Origin: Sphingobacteriales bacterium
GTDB taxonomy: Bacteria > Bacteroidota > Bacteroidia > Sphingobacteriales > Sphingobacteriaceae
DNA: 64,000 nucleotides
Direction: 5' to 3'
NCBI GenBank assembly: GCA_004293485.1
Contig: RDYW01000035.1
Location: forward strand, 28,499 to 92,498
Below, in pieces: positions 39,972 to 49,132 of the stretch (position 1 is the stretch's first letter; each line of letters starts with the position of its first letter). Made by a program: the position numbers and the translations under genes. The notes under the pieces were generated by a model, which searched no databases, had not been told where the DNA came from, and worked only from the letters and a program-made list of their open reading frames with translations.

Positions 39972-42667
39972 TTTTTTACTTTTTTAGCTGGCTTCACCTT
40001 CGCAAACAAGGTATCTCTTTGCAGCATTTCCTCATACATTTTAAACAAGAACTCCAAACGCTCGGTATCGTTTTTAAAAGCTTGCAAACGGTAACATTGC
40101 TCAATAGCTAAATCTAGCTCTTGGTGTGCTTTTAGCAAACCTTTGGGCATTGTGCTGGGGTTGTACAACTGTGCCATTGTTTTGCTGGGGTGTTTGGCTC
40201 GCTCATCCAATATGTCAAATACATATTGATTCAAATTCTCTTTTTGCTTGGTGGTGATGTCGGGAAAGGGGAAGGTGTTGTAAACTAAATTCACAGAATA
40301 CCTAATATCTTCTCTCATTTTACCACCAACAGCTTTAGCCCAAAGTAAATGCAACTTTGAACTTAATATGCCAAAATGGTAAGGTGAAAAATTATAAATA
40401 ACAAACACTCCATTACTTAGTATTGAGCCATCTGCTTCAATACCAACAGGAATGTAATTACGATTTGAAGAGCTAGTCATTGGAATTATTATTGACTCGC
40501 CACTTTGATACTTTCTATAAAAAAATCTATGTGGAACCTCAGCTGCTTTACGAGCATCTCTCCCCGCATTTAATCTATATATTTCACATTTATCAATTCT
40601 ATCTCTAATAGGTTTTATATTATATGCTTCCTCAATTTTGTCATCGTCAATCCATAAACAATATCTTTCAATACCATTTAAAAAATCATTACCACCTACA
40701 AATTTTTTAATGAATTTATCTGAATTTAAATCTTGACTTATAAATGATTCTTTTTCTTCTTTAGATAAAACTAAATAACCACCATCAATTCCACTACTGC
40801 CTAGAGCCATCTCTGGTAAAGTAGAAATAGGTGTATCTCTTTTTTGAATGAAAATATTACTTCCTGATGTTAAATATGGATTTATATTCTTTGCAAAAGT
40901 TTTAATATTCCCATCAAAAATTAATTTATCTCTTTCAGCTATGTTTCGTAAAGAGATAATAACAACAGAAACAGCTGCACTACCTTTTGCATTATTAGTC
41001 CACTTAAAAGAGGTATTAGCAAAATTTATTTCAAGGTCTTTAAGAATATAAGGCCAGATTAGACTTACTTGTTCTCCTTGACATATTGAATTAGTACTTA
41101 CAAATGCAAGTTTTGCATTCATCCCCTTGATGTAATCAGTACCTTTTTTAAACCAACAACTTATATAATCTAAACGGTTAACTGTTTTAAAACTGCTAAA
41201 TACGATTGACATATCCTTTTTTTGCTCGACATCCCAACCTTTATAACCCAAATAAGGCGGATTTCCAATCACATACACTTCATCGGTTGCAGTAATTGGG
41301 CATACTGCATTCCAATCTAATCTGGCAGCATTATCTTGTTTTATTTGTCCTGCTTCTTTAAGTGGTAATATAGGTTTCGATTTTCCGTAATCAAACAGCC
41401 GTTCTTCAAACACTTTGTTCATTTGGTGCTCTGCTAACCAAAGCGAGAGAATGGCCATTTCGTGGGCAAAATCGTCTATTTCAATTCCGTAAAATTGTGA
41501 AAGTTGTATTTCAGTAAATTTTATAGTGGGTGCACTGCCTTCTAAATCGGTAATTTTTTCTAAAATTAAAATTTCTAATACGCGAATTTCTTTGTACGTG
41601 ATAATCAAGAAATTTCCGCTGCCACAGGCAGGGTCAAAAAATTTAACTTTCGAAATTCTTTTAATGAGTGCTTTTAATTGGGATATTGTTGTTGCGTTTT
41701 CATATGCATCATACAATTCATCCAAAAACATAGGTTTGATTAGCTTAAAGATATTTTCTACCGAAGTATAGTGCATACCCAAATCGCTACGGTATTCAGG
41801 AATTACCACCGCTTGTATCATCGACCCAAAAATATCAGGGTTGATGTCTTTCCAATTTAAATCGCCTAATTCAATGAGTGTTTTTCTGGCTTTGGTAGTA
41901 AATTTGGGAGAACTTATTTTTTGCCCAAACAATCCTCCATTTACGTATTCAAACTTACGGAGATACTTTGGCAAATGAGCAGCGTTTTCGGTATTCAATC
42001 TGTTAAATAAATCATCTAAAAACTTATGGGTATCTTTTCCATTTTCGGCAGTATGTTGTACTAAGGTGTTAGTAAAAATGCTGTCTTGCTCAAATATTTC
42101 TGTGTCTTCAGCAAAAAAGCAAAAGAGTAAACGTGACAAGAAAATATTAAGGTTGTGAATGCTTGGTTTTGTATTGTAAATCGTTGGGTTTTCTTCTATT
42201 AGCAAATCATACAAAGAAGCCATTTTGTACGAAGCGTTTCTATCGGCTTCATTATTATTGGTAGCATTATAGACTTCGCTACCTGATAGAGGTAAAAAGA
42301 AATCAAAATAGTTCGGCAACTCTTTTAGCTTTATGTCTAAGTTCTTGCCTAGTCTTAAATCTTTAGCAACAAGTTGTTCATGGTCGGTAAGTATGGCAAA
42401 ACGAGGTTGGTGTTTTACAATACGTTCTTCTCTAGAAACTTCCTCAATGCTACTTAGTAGTTTATTAGATACTTCAACTTTAAAAAAAATCTTTCTTTTG
42501 TAAAGGATTTCTCCGTCAACCTTGGATAAATTGTAATCTCCTTTTTTTAGTCGGGTTACAGAAGTTTTTGAAATACCGAATGCCACCAACAAATCAAAAA
42601 CAAACTCGTTTTTCGAGAAGTTGTCAATGAGGTTCTGAACATTATGTTTTATTTCGGTTGATTTCAC
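39968..42667 (-). CDS. MmeI-like N6-adenine DNA methyltransferase
   Basis: The 899-residue protein follows the MmeI-family layout: a helical spacer (RLLFCFFAEDTEIF), motif I DPACGSGNF (about 343) and motif IV NPPY (about 466). A target recognition region follows (FVGGNDFLNGIERYCLWIDD), then the C-terminal FGILSSKLHLLWAKAVGG. The PD-(D/E)XK nuclease that MmeI has at its N terminus is not apparent; that region instead holds an HTH-like stretch (AFGISKTSVTRLKKG). It probably modifies host DNA, with restriction provided by the neighbours. Confidence 0.88.
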   Translation of the reverse strand: MKSTEIKHNVQNLIDNFSKNEFVFDLLVAFGISKTSVTRLKKGDYNLSKVDGEILYKRKIFFKVEVSNKLLSSIEEVSREERIVKHQPRFAILTDHEQLVAKDLRLGKNLDIKLKELPNYFDFFLPLSGSEVYNATNNNEADRNASYKMASLYDLLIEENPTIYNTKPSIHNLNIFLSRLLFCFFAEDTEIFEQDSIFTNTLVQHTAENGKDTHKFLDDLFNRLNTENAAHLPKYLRKFEYVNGGLFGQKISSPKFTTKARKTLIELGDLNWKDINPDIFGSMIQAVVIPEYRSDLGMHYTSVENIFKLIKPMFLDELYDAYENATTISQLKALIKRISKVKFFDPACGSGNFLIITYKEIRVLEILILEKITDLEGSAPTIKFTEIQLSQFYGIEIDDFAHEMAILSLWLAEHQMNKVFEERLFDYGKSKPILPLKEAGQIKQDNAARLDWNAVCPITATDEVYVIGNPPYLGYKGWDVEQKKDMSIVFSSFKTVNRLDYISCWFKKGTDYIKGMNAKLAFVSTNSICQGEQVSLIWPYILKDLEINFANTSFKWTNNAKGSAAVSVVIISLRNIAERDKLIFDGNIKTFAKNINPYLTSGSNIFIQKRDTPISTLPEMALGSSGIDGGYLVLSKEEKESFISQDLNSDKFIKKFVGGNDFLNGIERYCLWIDDDKIEEAYNIKPIRDRIDKCEIYRLNAGRDARKAAEVPHRFFYRKYQSGESIIIPMTSSSNRNYIPVGIEADGSILSNGVFVIYNFSPYHFGILSSKLHLLWAKAVGGKMREDIRYSVNLVYNTFPFPDITTKQKENLNQYVFDILDERAKHPSKTMAQLYNPSTMPKGLLKAHQELDLAIEQCYRLQAFKNDTERLEFLFKMYEEMLQRDTLFAKVKPAKKVKK

Positions 42668-42752
42668 GTTTCGCTGTTTATTGTTTTTTTAGCGTTCACG
42701 TGGAACTCGCTAATAGATATTAGTTTATTAATAAATATTTTGGTTGATTGTT

Positions 42753-42962
42753 TCATTTAGCTTCTTGTTCAGGTTTGTTCGAAATTATCAAATCTTTTAC
42801 GTCAATATCCAAAATCTCTGCTATTTGCATTAAGGTTTCCAATCTCGGTTGTTGTCTGTTTTTAGAATAAGCGTTTACCATATTGTAGCTTTTCCCAAGT
42901 TTTTCAGCCAACCAAGTCTGTTTAATTCCTTTCAGTTCTAACACTTCCTTAATTCTGTTCAT
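42753..42962 (-). CDS. XRE-family transcriptional regulator of the island
   Basis: The 69-residue protein is a single Cro/C1-type helix-turn-helix (KGIKQTWLAEKLGKSYNMVN, then QQPRLETLMQIAEILDIDVKDLI). It is the first gene of the island, 85 bp before the methyltransferase, and is likely to set its expression, like C proteins of restriction systems. The 42,663-42,712 gap contains two similar TTCACGT...CGCT blocks that could be operators. Confidence 0.85.
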   Translation of the reverse strand: MNRIKEVLELKGIKQTWLAEKLGKSYNMVNAYSKNRQQPRLETLMQIAEILDIDVKDLIISNKPEQEAK

Positions 42963-43037
42963 TGTAATTCTGTCTTTTCTATTTTCAAAGGTCTTATTTA
43001 ATCGCTTCGCTTATTTCAAACGTTAATTTGTCGGTTG

Positions 43038-43070
43038 CAAATTTAGTCAGTTTATTTTAAATATCTCAAA
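43038..43070 (-). promoter_or_regulatory. promoter of the defence island
   Basis: On the minus strand TTTG and TAAATTTG are spaced by 21 bp, close to the TTTG / TAnnTTTG consensus. The predicted start is about 70 bp before the XRE regulator gene. Confidence 0.6.
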
Positions 43071-43344
43071 AAACTGCGTATATAATGTAAATATTCTGTT
43101 CAGGTGCTGTGGGAAAGGGCAAGTTCTTTTGGTTTTTCAGCGTTGGCTTTGTGTATAGGTAAAACCAAATGTGCTTTACCGAACGTTGGCTTTTTACACT
43201 AACCTAAAACCCACCAAATAAACGAAAATTTTTACTTATAAAATGCGTTTAATAAACAAAGGCTTTTGTTTTAAATCGTAAAAACACCTTTAAACGCTAT
43301 GCTTGTATTAGTTAACTACTTTATAAATCCATTTAATTTAAAAA

Positions 43345-43366
43345 TTTTAGCTTTGTAAAGCTAAAA
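43345..43366 (+). promoter_or_regulatory. palindrome overlapping a -7 box
   Basis: Perfect 10-base arms TTTTAGCTTT and AAAGCTAAAA flank GT. The left arm contains TAGCTTTG, a match to the -7 box, and the ATG at 43,374 follows 7 bases later. It could be a regulator site or just a short hairpin at the 5' end of the mRNA. No good -33 element is seen. Confidence 0.45.
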
Positions 43367-43373
43367 TCTGCGA

Positions 43374-45005
43374 ATGAGAAAAAATATTGCTTTAATTATT
43401 GTATTGTTATTTATTGTTGGAGTTGCCACAAGGCTTTATTTTAATAAAATATCATTAAGTAATAACAACTCGGTTAAAATTTTAAATACCATACCTAGCA
43501 ATGCTGCTTTGGTTTTTGGGTATAAAAACGAAGCACCATTTTACCAAATATTTAAAAAATTTTCACTTTTTAGCGATGTTTTAGGTACCCATAACTTTAA
43601 TCAATTAACACAGTTAAAAAACAGTTTGATTGATGATGCCCAACTTTACGAATGTATTGATAAAAGTGATTTATTTTTCTCGTTACACAAAACAGGTAAT
43701 CACAAAGCTGATATTTTGTTACTTGCCCCATTATCGCCAACGTTTTTAAGCCAATATGGTATTAACGGGTATATACAACTTATTAATGCCAAATATCCTG
43801 TTAAAGTAAGTAGTTTTAATAAGTTAAACATTTATACGATTAAATTTTCTAAAAATCAATTGTTTTATTTTTCGTTTTTGCAATCTATATTGGTAGGAAG
43901 CTATAATTTAAACCTTTTACAAAGTACAATTGGCCCAACAGAAAAAAATTCGTTTAAAGCAAACCAATTATTTGCCGAAACCGACCGAAACAAAAACGCA
44001 ATTGCCAAACTTTACCTTAGTTTTGCTAAACTACCCGATTTTTTTAATAATTTTTCGAAATACAAAAACCCTGAATTTACAGCCGAATTAAAAAATTTTA
44101 AAGCTTATGCCAGCTTAAATATAAACTACCAGTCTGATGCTTTTATGTTTAATGGCATAACCAAATTAGATACTACCACCATGCAATATGCCCAAATTTT
44201 TTTACATCAACAGCCAGGTATGCTTACGCTACACCGAAATGTGCCCTTAAATGCTTCATCTTATACCAGCTTTTATGTTTCGGATATGCCTACATTTCAA
44301 ACCGATGTAAAGCACATGTTTAGTAAATTAAATGAACTTAAAAAACTAAAATTGCAAATAAATGCTATTGCCCAAAAGCATACCATACCTATCGAACAAG
44401 AATTTTTAAAAGTTTTGGGTAAAGAGTTTGGGCAAACCCAATTGGCATCGGGCCATAAATTAGGTTTAATAAGCACCCATAATACCAAACGGTTATCTTT
44501 TTTACTATCTACCATAAGTACACCTCTTAACGATAAAATAGCTAGGTTTGATGATACCAATTTTATATATTATTTTTTGGGCGAGCCATTTAAAATTTTT
44601 GCTAGGCCTTACTTTACTATTGTTAATAATTGTTTGGTAGTGGCTAATTCGGTTAGTGCCTTACAAAATTTTTTAACACAGTACCAGCAACAAAAACTGA
44701 TAAGTACAACAGCTAATTACAATAAATTTGAGCAGTATTTACCCAATAAAGGAAACATTTTTTATTTTTTACATAACAAAAATTCGAAAGCTATTTTTAA
44801 AGATTTTTTAAGTAAAAATGCTTACCATTATTTAAAAAGTGAGCAGTTTAAAATTGAAAACATCTACGGATTATCTATACAATTTAGTGCCGATAAAAAT
44901 AAATTTTATACCAATTTGTACTTAAATAAGCTAAATCCTACCTTAAAATCTACCAACTTAACCGATTCGTTATACATCGATTCGCTAACAAAACAAAATA
45001 AATAA
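43374..45005 (+). CDS. membrane-anchored protein of unknown function (DUF3352-like)
   Basis: The 543-residue protein starts with an uncleaved-looking membrane anchor (NIALIIVLLFIVGVATRLYF). A long periplasmic part follows, beginning NTIPSNAALVFGYKNEAPFY, a pattern that recalls DUF3352 proteins (a 'P-x-D/N-x-x-L' start, then paired alpha/beta repeats). No catalytic motif is visible. It ends 40 bp before a DUF5723-like outer-membrane protein, and the two probably form one operon with a shared envelope role. Confidence 0.65.
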   Translation: MRKNIALIIVLLFIVGVATRLYFNKISLSNNNSVKILNTIPSNAALVFGYKNEAPFYQIFKKFSLFSDVLGTHNFNQLTQLKNSLIDDAQLYECIDKSDLFFSLHKTGNHKADILLLAPLSPTFLSQYGINGYIQLINAKYPVKVSSFNKLNIYTIKFSKNQLFYFSFLQSILVGSYNLNLLQSTIGPTEKNSFKANQLFAETDRNKNAIAKLYLSFAKLPDFFNNFSKYKNPEFTAELKNFKAYASLNINYQSDAFMFNGITKLDTTTMQYAQIFLHQQPGMLTLHRNVPLNASSYTSFYVSDMPTFQTDVKHMFSKLNELKKLKLQINAIAQKHTIPIEQEFLKVLGKEFGQTQLASGHKLGLISTHNTKRLSFLLSTISTPLNDKIARFDDTNFIYYFLGEPFKIFARPYFTIVNNCLVVANSVSALQNFLTQYQQQKLISTTANYNKFEQYLPNKGNIFYFLHNKNSKAIFKDFLSKNAYHYLKSEQFKIENIYGLSIQFSADKNKFYTNLYLNKLNPTLKSTNLTDSLYIDSLTKQNK

Positions 45006-45045
45006 TATATTTTTGAGTTTTAAACCCATGGTTCACTATTACAAA

Positions 45046-46521
45046 ATGAAAATAAAAATTTTCACCTTTTTATCGTTAATAGCTTTAAGTTGTTATTGCT
45101 ACGCACAAGATTTTTCGCTAAATAATACGGGTACTTTATACGATTCGTTTGAAAACCCTGTACAAGCTACATCAACCAAAGATGTAAGCCGTAAGTATGC
45201 CTTTAATTTTTTTATTCCATCAATTAGTAACCATGTTTATTTTGATGGTGAGGCTAACCGAAGCTTTAAAACAATGCTTTTTAAGCAAAAAATAGACTCT
45301 CGAGACATAAATACCCTTGGACAAGTAAATATGAATTACTTACAATCAAATAGCAATAATTATTTATTGATGTTTAAAATTTATTCGTCGGTAAAGTATA
45401 AACGCGAACTAGGTATAGCTTTGCAATTGCGCCACGAAAGCAATTTTAACATAAGCAACGAAACATTTGCCATAATAGATAATTACGGACTTTTTGCCAA
45501 CAATAATTTTAGTAATATATTTAATGGCAATGGTTACAGCCAATCGTATAGCCAGTTGGGTTTTACTTACCGCCAAAATTACGATAAAAACTGGGCATGG
45601 GGGGCTAAGCTTAGTGTACTTAATGGTATTTTATATGCGCAGGGCGATTTGCGTGAAAGTAGCTTAACCATAGATAGGGTAGAAAATGTTTTATCTCAAA
45701 CCTTGGTGGGTTCGGCTAAATCAAGCTTTGGTACTGGGGTGCCTACTTCAAGTGTGTTGTATCCAACCTTTAAAAATCCTGGCCTATCGGTAAATTTAGG
45801 CTTATCTTACACCTCGCCCGATGGTATTTATTTTAGTGGCCATGTAAAAGATTTGGGATTTATTAAATGGGGTAAAAATAGCACCACATTTGATTTTAAC
45901 GAAGAGGTTTCTGTTTTTAAAGCTAATGCCAACGATTTAGGCGTACGTTATTACGATAAGTTTAGTTTAATGTTAGCCAATAATGCAAAATCCGAAAGCT
46001 TTTACACGCGTACCAATGCCAAAATAGAGGTTTTAGCATCTAAAACTTTTGGTTTTTATAAACCTAATATAATAATTTCGAAAAACGTTTTTCAACAAGA
46101 TGGAGCCATTGCGGCCATAAATAATTTTAATTACGGTGTGTGCAATGTATCGGTTAATGGTTTTTATAACACTAGGCAAGGGTTTAATGTAGGCTCACAA
46201 TTTATGGTTAAAGCGCCTAATGTTGAGTTTTATGTTGGAAGTGAAAGTGTATTACCATCGTTACGTTTTGCAAATGGTTATTTAAGTGCCAACCCTGGCA
46301 TTGGTGCCAACCCCACCCGAGCCGATTTTTACATGGGCTTTAGCCTAAAATTTGGAAAACTTATGCAACACTTTAGCAATGCCGATGAAATACCGGGTAT
46401 AACCGATGGCGACCAAGGCAAAGGCGTAAAAAACTTAAATGCAAAAGGCTGGTTTGGCTTTTTAAAGAAAAAAGAAAAAACTAAAAATGAAGTTGATAAA
46501 AGGCGAGATAAAAAACCTTAG
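45046..46521 (+). CDS. DUF5723-like outer-membrane beta-barrel protein
   Basis: The 491-residue protein has a signal peptide (KIFTFLSLIALSCYCYAQ) followed by LNNTGTLYDSFENPVQ and many amphipathic strands (GLSVNLGLSYTSPDGIYFSG). This is as in the DUF5723 family, whose members resemble PorP/SprF-like porins of Bacteroidota. The C terminus is lysine-rich and not a barrel strand. The ATG at 45,046 is chosen because it begins the signal peptide; upstream in-frame starts at 45,013 or 45,028 add only a short extension. Its 3' end overlaps tsaB on the other strand by 4 bp. Confidence 0.75.
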   Translation: MKIKIFTFLSLIALSCYCYAQDFSLNNTGTLYDSFENPVQATSTKDVSRKYAFNFFIPSISNHVYFDGEANRSFKTMLFKQKIDSRDINTLGQVNMNYLQSNSNNYLLMFKIYSSVKYKRELGIALQLRHESNFNISNETFAIIDNYGLFANNNFSNIFNGNGYSQSYSQLGFTYRQNYDKNWAWGAKLSVLNGILYAQGDLRESSLTIDRVENVLSQTLVGSAKSSFGTGVPTSSVLYPTFKNPGLSVNLGLSYTSPDGIYFSGHVKDLGFIKWGKNSTTFDFNEEVSVFKANANDLGVRYYDKFSLMLANNAKSESFYTRTNAKIEVLASKTFGFYKPNIIISKNVFQQDGAIAAINNFNYGVCNVSVNGFYNTRQGFNVGSQFMVKAPNVEFYVGSESVLPSLRFANGYLSANPGIGANPTRADFYMGFSLKFGKLMQHFSNADEIPGITDGDQGKGVKNLNAKGWFGFLKKKEKTKNEVDKRRDKKP

Positions 46522-47204
46522 CTTTTTGATAAAACAATAAACTCTTTAAGGTAAAAAGGTTCAAAATAAGCCACATTTTCAAACTGGTTAGCTATAAACT
46601 TTTGGTAAGCTAAAGCACACATATCCTCAGCCGAATTAATAAAATTATCAACTATTATAGCATTGCTTTGCGCCGATAAAGCATTGCCACATTTGGAAGC
46701 ACCATCCCCAAAAAAATAAATTTTGTGTTCGTTAAGTTTATTACTAAACGAATATTCATCAATAATTTTTGCTTCGGTGGGCAATACCAAAATGCCTTTA
46801 ACATCATATAAAGCACAATATACTTCCATGCGGCGGGCATCTATCATAGGGCATAGCCGTATTTTATCATCTTCGATTTTGTATTGCGCTTTAAAACCAT
46901 AGGCCATAGCCTGTAAAGTATCTACAGCAATAAGCGGTTTATCCAAAGCATAACACAAGCCTTTTGCCGTAGAAACACCAATACGTAAACCAGTGTATGA
47001 ACCCGGCCCACGGCTTACCGCAACCGCATCAATTTTAGCATAATCGGCAATGCTATTGTTTATTACTTCATCAATAAATAAAGTAATAAGCCCTGCATGT
47101 ACATTTTGTTCGTTAAGTTCTTTTTTGTACAACAGCGCACCATCTTGCGCAATAGCTACCGAGCAGCATTGGGTGGCTGTTTCTATTAGTAAAATTATTG
47201 CCAT
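46518..47204 (-). CDS. tsaB: tRNA threonylcarbamoyladenosine biosynthesis protein TsaB
   Basis: The 228-residue TsaD paralogue has the short ASKHA domain with LLIETATQCCSVAIAQ at the start and VSRGPGSYTGLRIGVSTAKG, the TsaB hallmark, near residue 63. It lacks the metal-binding His pair of TsaD, as expected. It acts as a scaffold for TsaD in t6A synthesis. It follows yidD by 11 bp. Confidence 0.95.
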   Translation of the reverse strand: MAIILLIETATQCCSVAIAQDGALLYKKELNEQNVHAGLITLFIDEVINNSIADYAKIDAVAVSRGPGSYTGLRIGVSTAKGLCYALDKPLIAVDTLQAMAYGFKAQYKIEDDKIRLCPMIDARRMEVYCALYDVKGILVLPTEAKIIDEYSFSNKLNEHKIYFFGDGASKCGNALSAQSNAIIVDNFINSAEDMCALAYQKFIANQFENVAYFEPFYLKEFIVLSKS

Positions 47205-47215
47205 TATATTTAAAA

Positions 47216-47449
47216 TTAAGGTACTGGCCCATGCCCATGCCCGCCCCAGGGGTTACATTTTGCTATTCGTTTTAAAGTTAACCAACCTCCTTTAAATGCT
47301 CCGTATTTTTTAAGTGCTTGTATGCCGTACTCGCTACATGTAGGCGTAAATCTACACGATGCACCCAGTAATGCCGAAAAAAAATATTGATATATTTTAA
47401 TAAGCACTAAAAAAAAATATTTAAAAAAGACTTTAATCATGGCTGGCAT
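47216..47449 (-). CDS. yidD: membrane protein insertion efficiency factor YidD
   Basis: The 77-residue protein has a hydrophobic N terminus and the conserved core CRFTPTCSEYGIQALKKYG, then CNPWGGHGHGPVP. It assists YidC-dependent membrane insertion. It overlaps the end of rnpA by 17 bp if the first ATG is used; an internal ATG at 47,440 (MIKVFFKYFF) is also possible. yidC is not present here. Confidence 0.95.
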   Translation of the reverse strand: MPAMIKVFFKYFFLVLIKIYQYFFSALLGASCRFTPTCSEYGIQALKKYGAFKGGWLTLKRIAKCNPWGGHGHGPVP

Positions 47450-47834
47450 TTATTTGAGTAAGCAAATTTGAAAATACTATTTTAATTTTAGCATCTACAA
47501 TATGCTGCTTAACAATATCTTTACCAATATAATTTATAGCTAAAAGAATGGCACAGTTATGTACCATTAATGGATTGTATAATAATTCTTGTTTGTTTTT
47601 ACGGTAAGCTTCTCTTGTTTTTCGTTTAATAAGGTTACGATCTACACTGCGCTTAAATTTTTTTTTTGAAACACCTATTACTACCTTAGCCGGAAATAAT
47701 TGTGGTTGCATAGATAACAACCAGCTTACCCGATAAGGGTAAACTAAAAAAGAAGAACTTTTAGCGTAAAGAGCATCTAAAAGCACTTTACTACACAAGC
47801 GTTCTTCTTTACAAAATGTTTTTTTTATGGGCAT
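47433..47834 (-). CDS. rnpA: ribonuclease P protein component
   Basis: The 133-residue basic protein contains the RNR signature region VSKKKFKRSVDRNLIKRKTR and the N-terminal EERLCSK. It helps the catalytic RNA mature tRNA 5' ends. It stands between rpmH and yidD, the usual bacterial order. Confidence 0.94.
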   Translation of the reverse strand: MPIKKTFCKEERLCSKVLLDALYAKSSSFLVYPYRVSWLLSMQPQLFPAKVVIGVSKKKFKRSVDRNLIKRKTREAYRKNKQELLYNPLMVHNCAILLAINYIGKDIVKQHIVDAKIKIVFSNLLTQINASHD

Positions 47835-47892
47835 ACACCGATACTAAATAAATATTTTATCGGTAAAAAAAGCTAAGGATATGGTTTAAAAC

Positions 47893-48051
47893 CTAAGCTT
47901 TGTGTCTTCCTTCGTCCGATACGGTAAGTCTTTTTCTGCCTTTTGCTCTACGCGAAGCCAATACTCTTCTGCCATTGGCTGTAGCCATTCTTTCTCTAAA
48001 ACCGTGTTTATTTCTTCTCTTTCTTTGCGAAGGCTGAAACGTTCTTTTCAT
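47893..48051 (-). CDS. rpmH: 50S ribosomal protein L34
   Basis: A 52-residue frame begins [19 protein letters not shown] and continues with [20 protein letters not shown], the unmistakable L34 sequence. It lies 58 bp upstream of rnpA in the conserved rpmH-rnpA-yidD order. A consensus promoter box is 39 bp before its start. No dnaA or origin-like repeats accompany it here. Confidence 0.97.
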   Translation of the reverse strand: MKRTFQPSQRKRRNKHGFRERMATANGRRVLASRRAKGRKRLTVSDEGRHKA

Positions 48052-48089
48052 AACAATATAATATTTTCTATTTTCTTAAAACAGGATTG

Positions 48090-48097
48090 CAAATATA
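48090..48097 (-). promoter_or_regulatory. -7 box of the rpmH promoter
   Basis: TATATTTG followed by C matches the TAnnTTTG consensus on the minus strand, 39 bp before the rpmH ATG. The -33 region is T-rich but lacks a perfect TTTG. Confidence 0.6.
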
Positions 48098-48317
48098 GGC
48101 TTGTTTTTGTAAAAATCAAATTCAAATTCAATAAATTTATTAGCTTGCTGTATTGGCTACTAAAAGTTAAAATTTTTATAAAAGTTGAATTTTTAGTTTT
48201 AAAAATAAAAAAACCTAAATAAATATTGTTTTGTAAGGTTTTAATTATAATTAGGTACGATTGACCCTGCCTGCAAATTAACAAGCTTTACACCATTTTT
48301 TTTATTGCCTAATACAA

Positions 48318-48368
48318 AAAAACCTGCAAATATACCTAATGGTAAATTAGTAATGTAGGTTGTTTTAG
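48318..48368 (-). terminator. terminator candidate of the deacetylase gene
   Basis: On the minus strand AACCTACA pairs with TGCAGGTT (one mismatch), with an inner TACC/GGTA stem, and T7 follows. It begins 8 bp after the stop codon of the deacetylase gene. Confidence 0.55.
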
Positions 48369-48375
48369 TATAATG

Positions 48376-49092
48376 CTACTTTATAATTTCAAAACTATAA
48401 CCTTTTTTTTGCCAATAGTTTAACGCTTTGGGCAATACATACCTTAGCCTTTCCCAAGCTTTTAGGCTATCATGAAAAACTACAATACTGCCATTTTGGG
48501 TATGTTTTAAAACATTTTTTAAACATTTTTGGGGCGAAAGCGTGGTATCAAAATCGCCACTTAACACATCCCACATAATTATTTGCGCTTTTTGATTTGC
48601 GATTTCTGATATTTCAAACGGGGTATGTAATGTTTCGGTTTGGTTAAACACGGGATTAAGATTTTGACCTATATCTTTTAAATTTTCACTTTGCAACTTT
48701 TGAATATCAAAAATTTGGCTTTTTTTAATTCTACCGTAAGGCGGCCTAAATAAGTGTGTTTGCGTTAAATGTTGGCATTTATTAACGTTATTAATATAAG
48801 CATTATTTGCGGTTTTCCATCCGTTTAAATGGTTATAGGTATGGTTGCCTATCGCATGTTCATCGGCTTTAAGCTGTAAAAAAATATCTGGGTGCTTGTT
48901 TATATTATCACCTATACAAAAAAATGTAGCTTTGGCATGGTAGCTTTTTAAAGTTTTTATAACCCAAGGTGTAACAATAGGTATGGGGCCATCGTCAAAA
49001 GTTAAAAAAATAGTTTTGTTACTTCGGGCCTTGTGCCAAATTAACTGCGGATAAATTTTTTTAAGCCACCAAGGTGTTTTAATTAAATACAT
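48376..49092 (-). CDS. polysaccharide deacetylase family protein (NodB domain)
   Basis: The 238-residue protein has the NodB homology domain: motif 1 TFDDGP (31-36, metal and catalytic Asp), motif 2 HAIGNHTYNH (zinc His pair) and motif 3 FRPPYGR. The catalytic residues are all present, so it should remove N-acetyl groups from a surface glycan or peptidoglycan. There is no signal peptide; a tryptophan-rich N terminus may associate with the membrane. It is divergent from the TolC-family gene. Confidence 0.9.
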   Translation of the reverse strand: MYLIKTPWWLKKIYPQLIWHKARSNKTIFLTFDDGPIPIVTPWVIKTLKSYHAKATFFCIGDNINKHPDIFLQLKADEHAIGNHTYNHLNGWKTANNAYINNVNKCQHLTQTHLFRPPYGRIKKSQIFDIQKLQSENLKDIGQNLNPVFNQTETLHTPFEISEIANQKAQIIMWDVLSGDFDTTLSPQKCLKNVLKHTQNGSIVVFHDSLKAWERLRYVLPKALNYWQKKGYSFEIIK

Positions 49093-49132
49093 TTATTTTT
49101 AAAAAAGTAAAAATACAAGCTTAATATTATTT

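Larger units (their letters stand above)
42963..43373. other. intergenic region between the defence island and the 43.4-kb gene
   Basis: This 411-bp gap holds the island promoter (43,038-43,070), a segment at 43,139-43,174 (AGCGTTGGCTT then GGTAAAACCAAATG) that recurs at 55,443-55,479 upstream of the other methylase gene, and a 22-bp palindrome at 43,345-43,366. No small gene is supported. Confidence 0.6.
48052..48375. other. intergenic region upstream of rpmH
   Basis: This 324-bp gap contains the rpmH promoter, an AT-rich stretch without genes, and near 48,318-48,368 a terminator-like structure for the deacetylase gene. Nothing resembling an origin or DnaA boxes is visible. Confidence 0.5.

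Noticed and set aside
48052..48375. Possible replication origin beside rpmH
   Set aside because: rpmH is near oriC in many bacteria, but there is no dnaA gene and I see no cluster of DnaA boxes; the AT-richness is ordinary for this genome.
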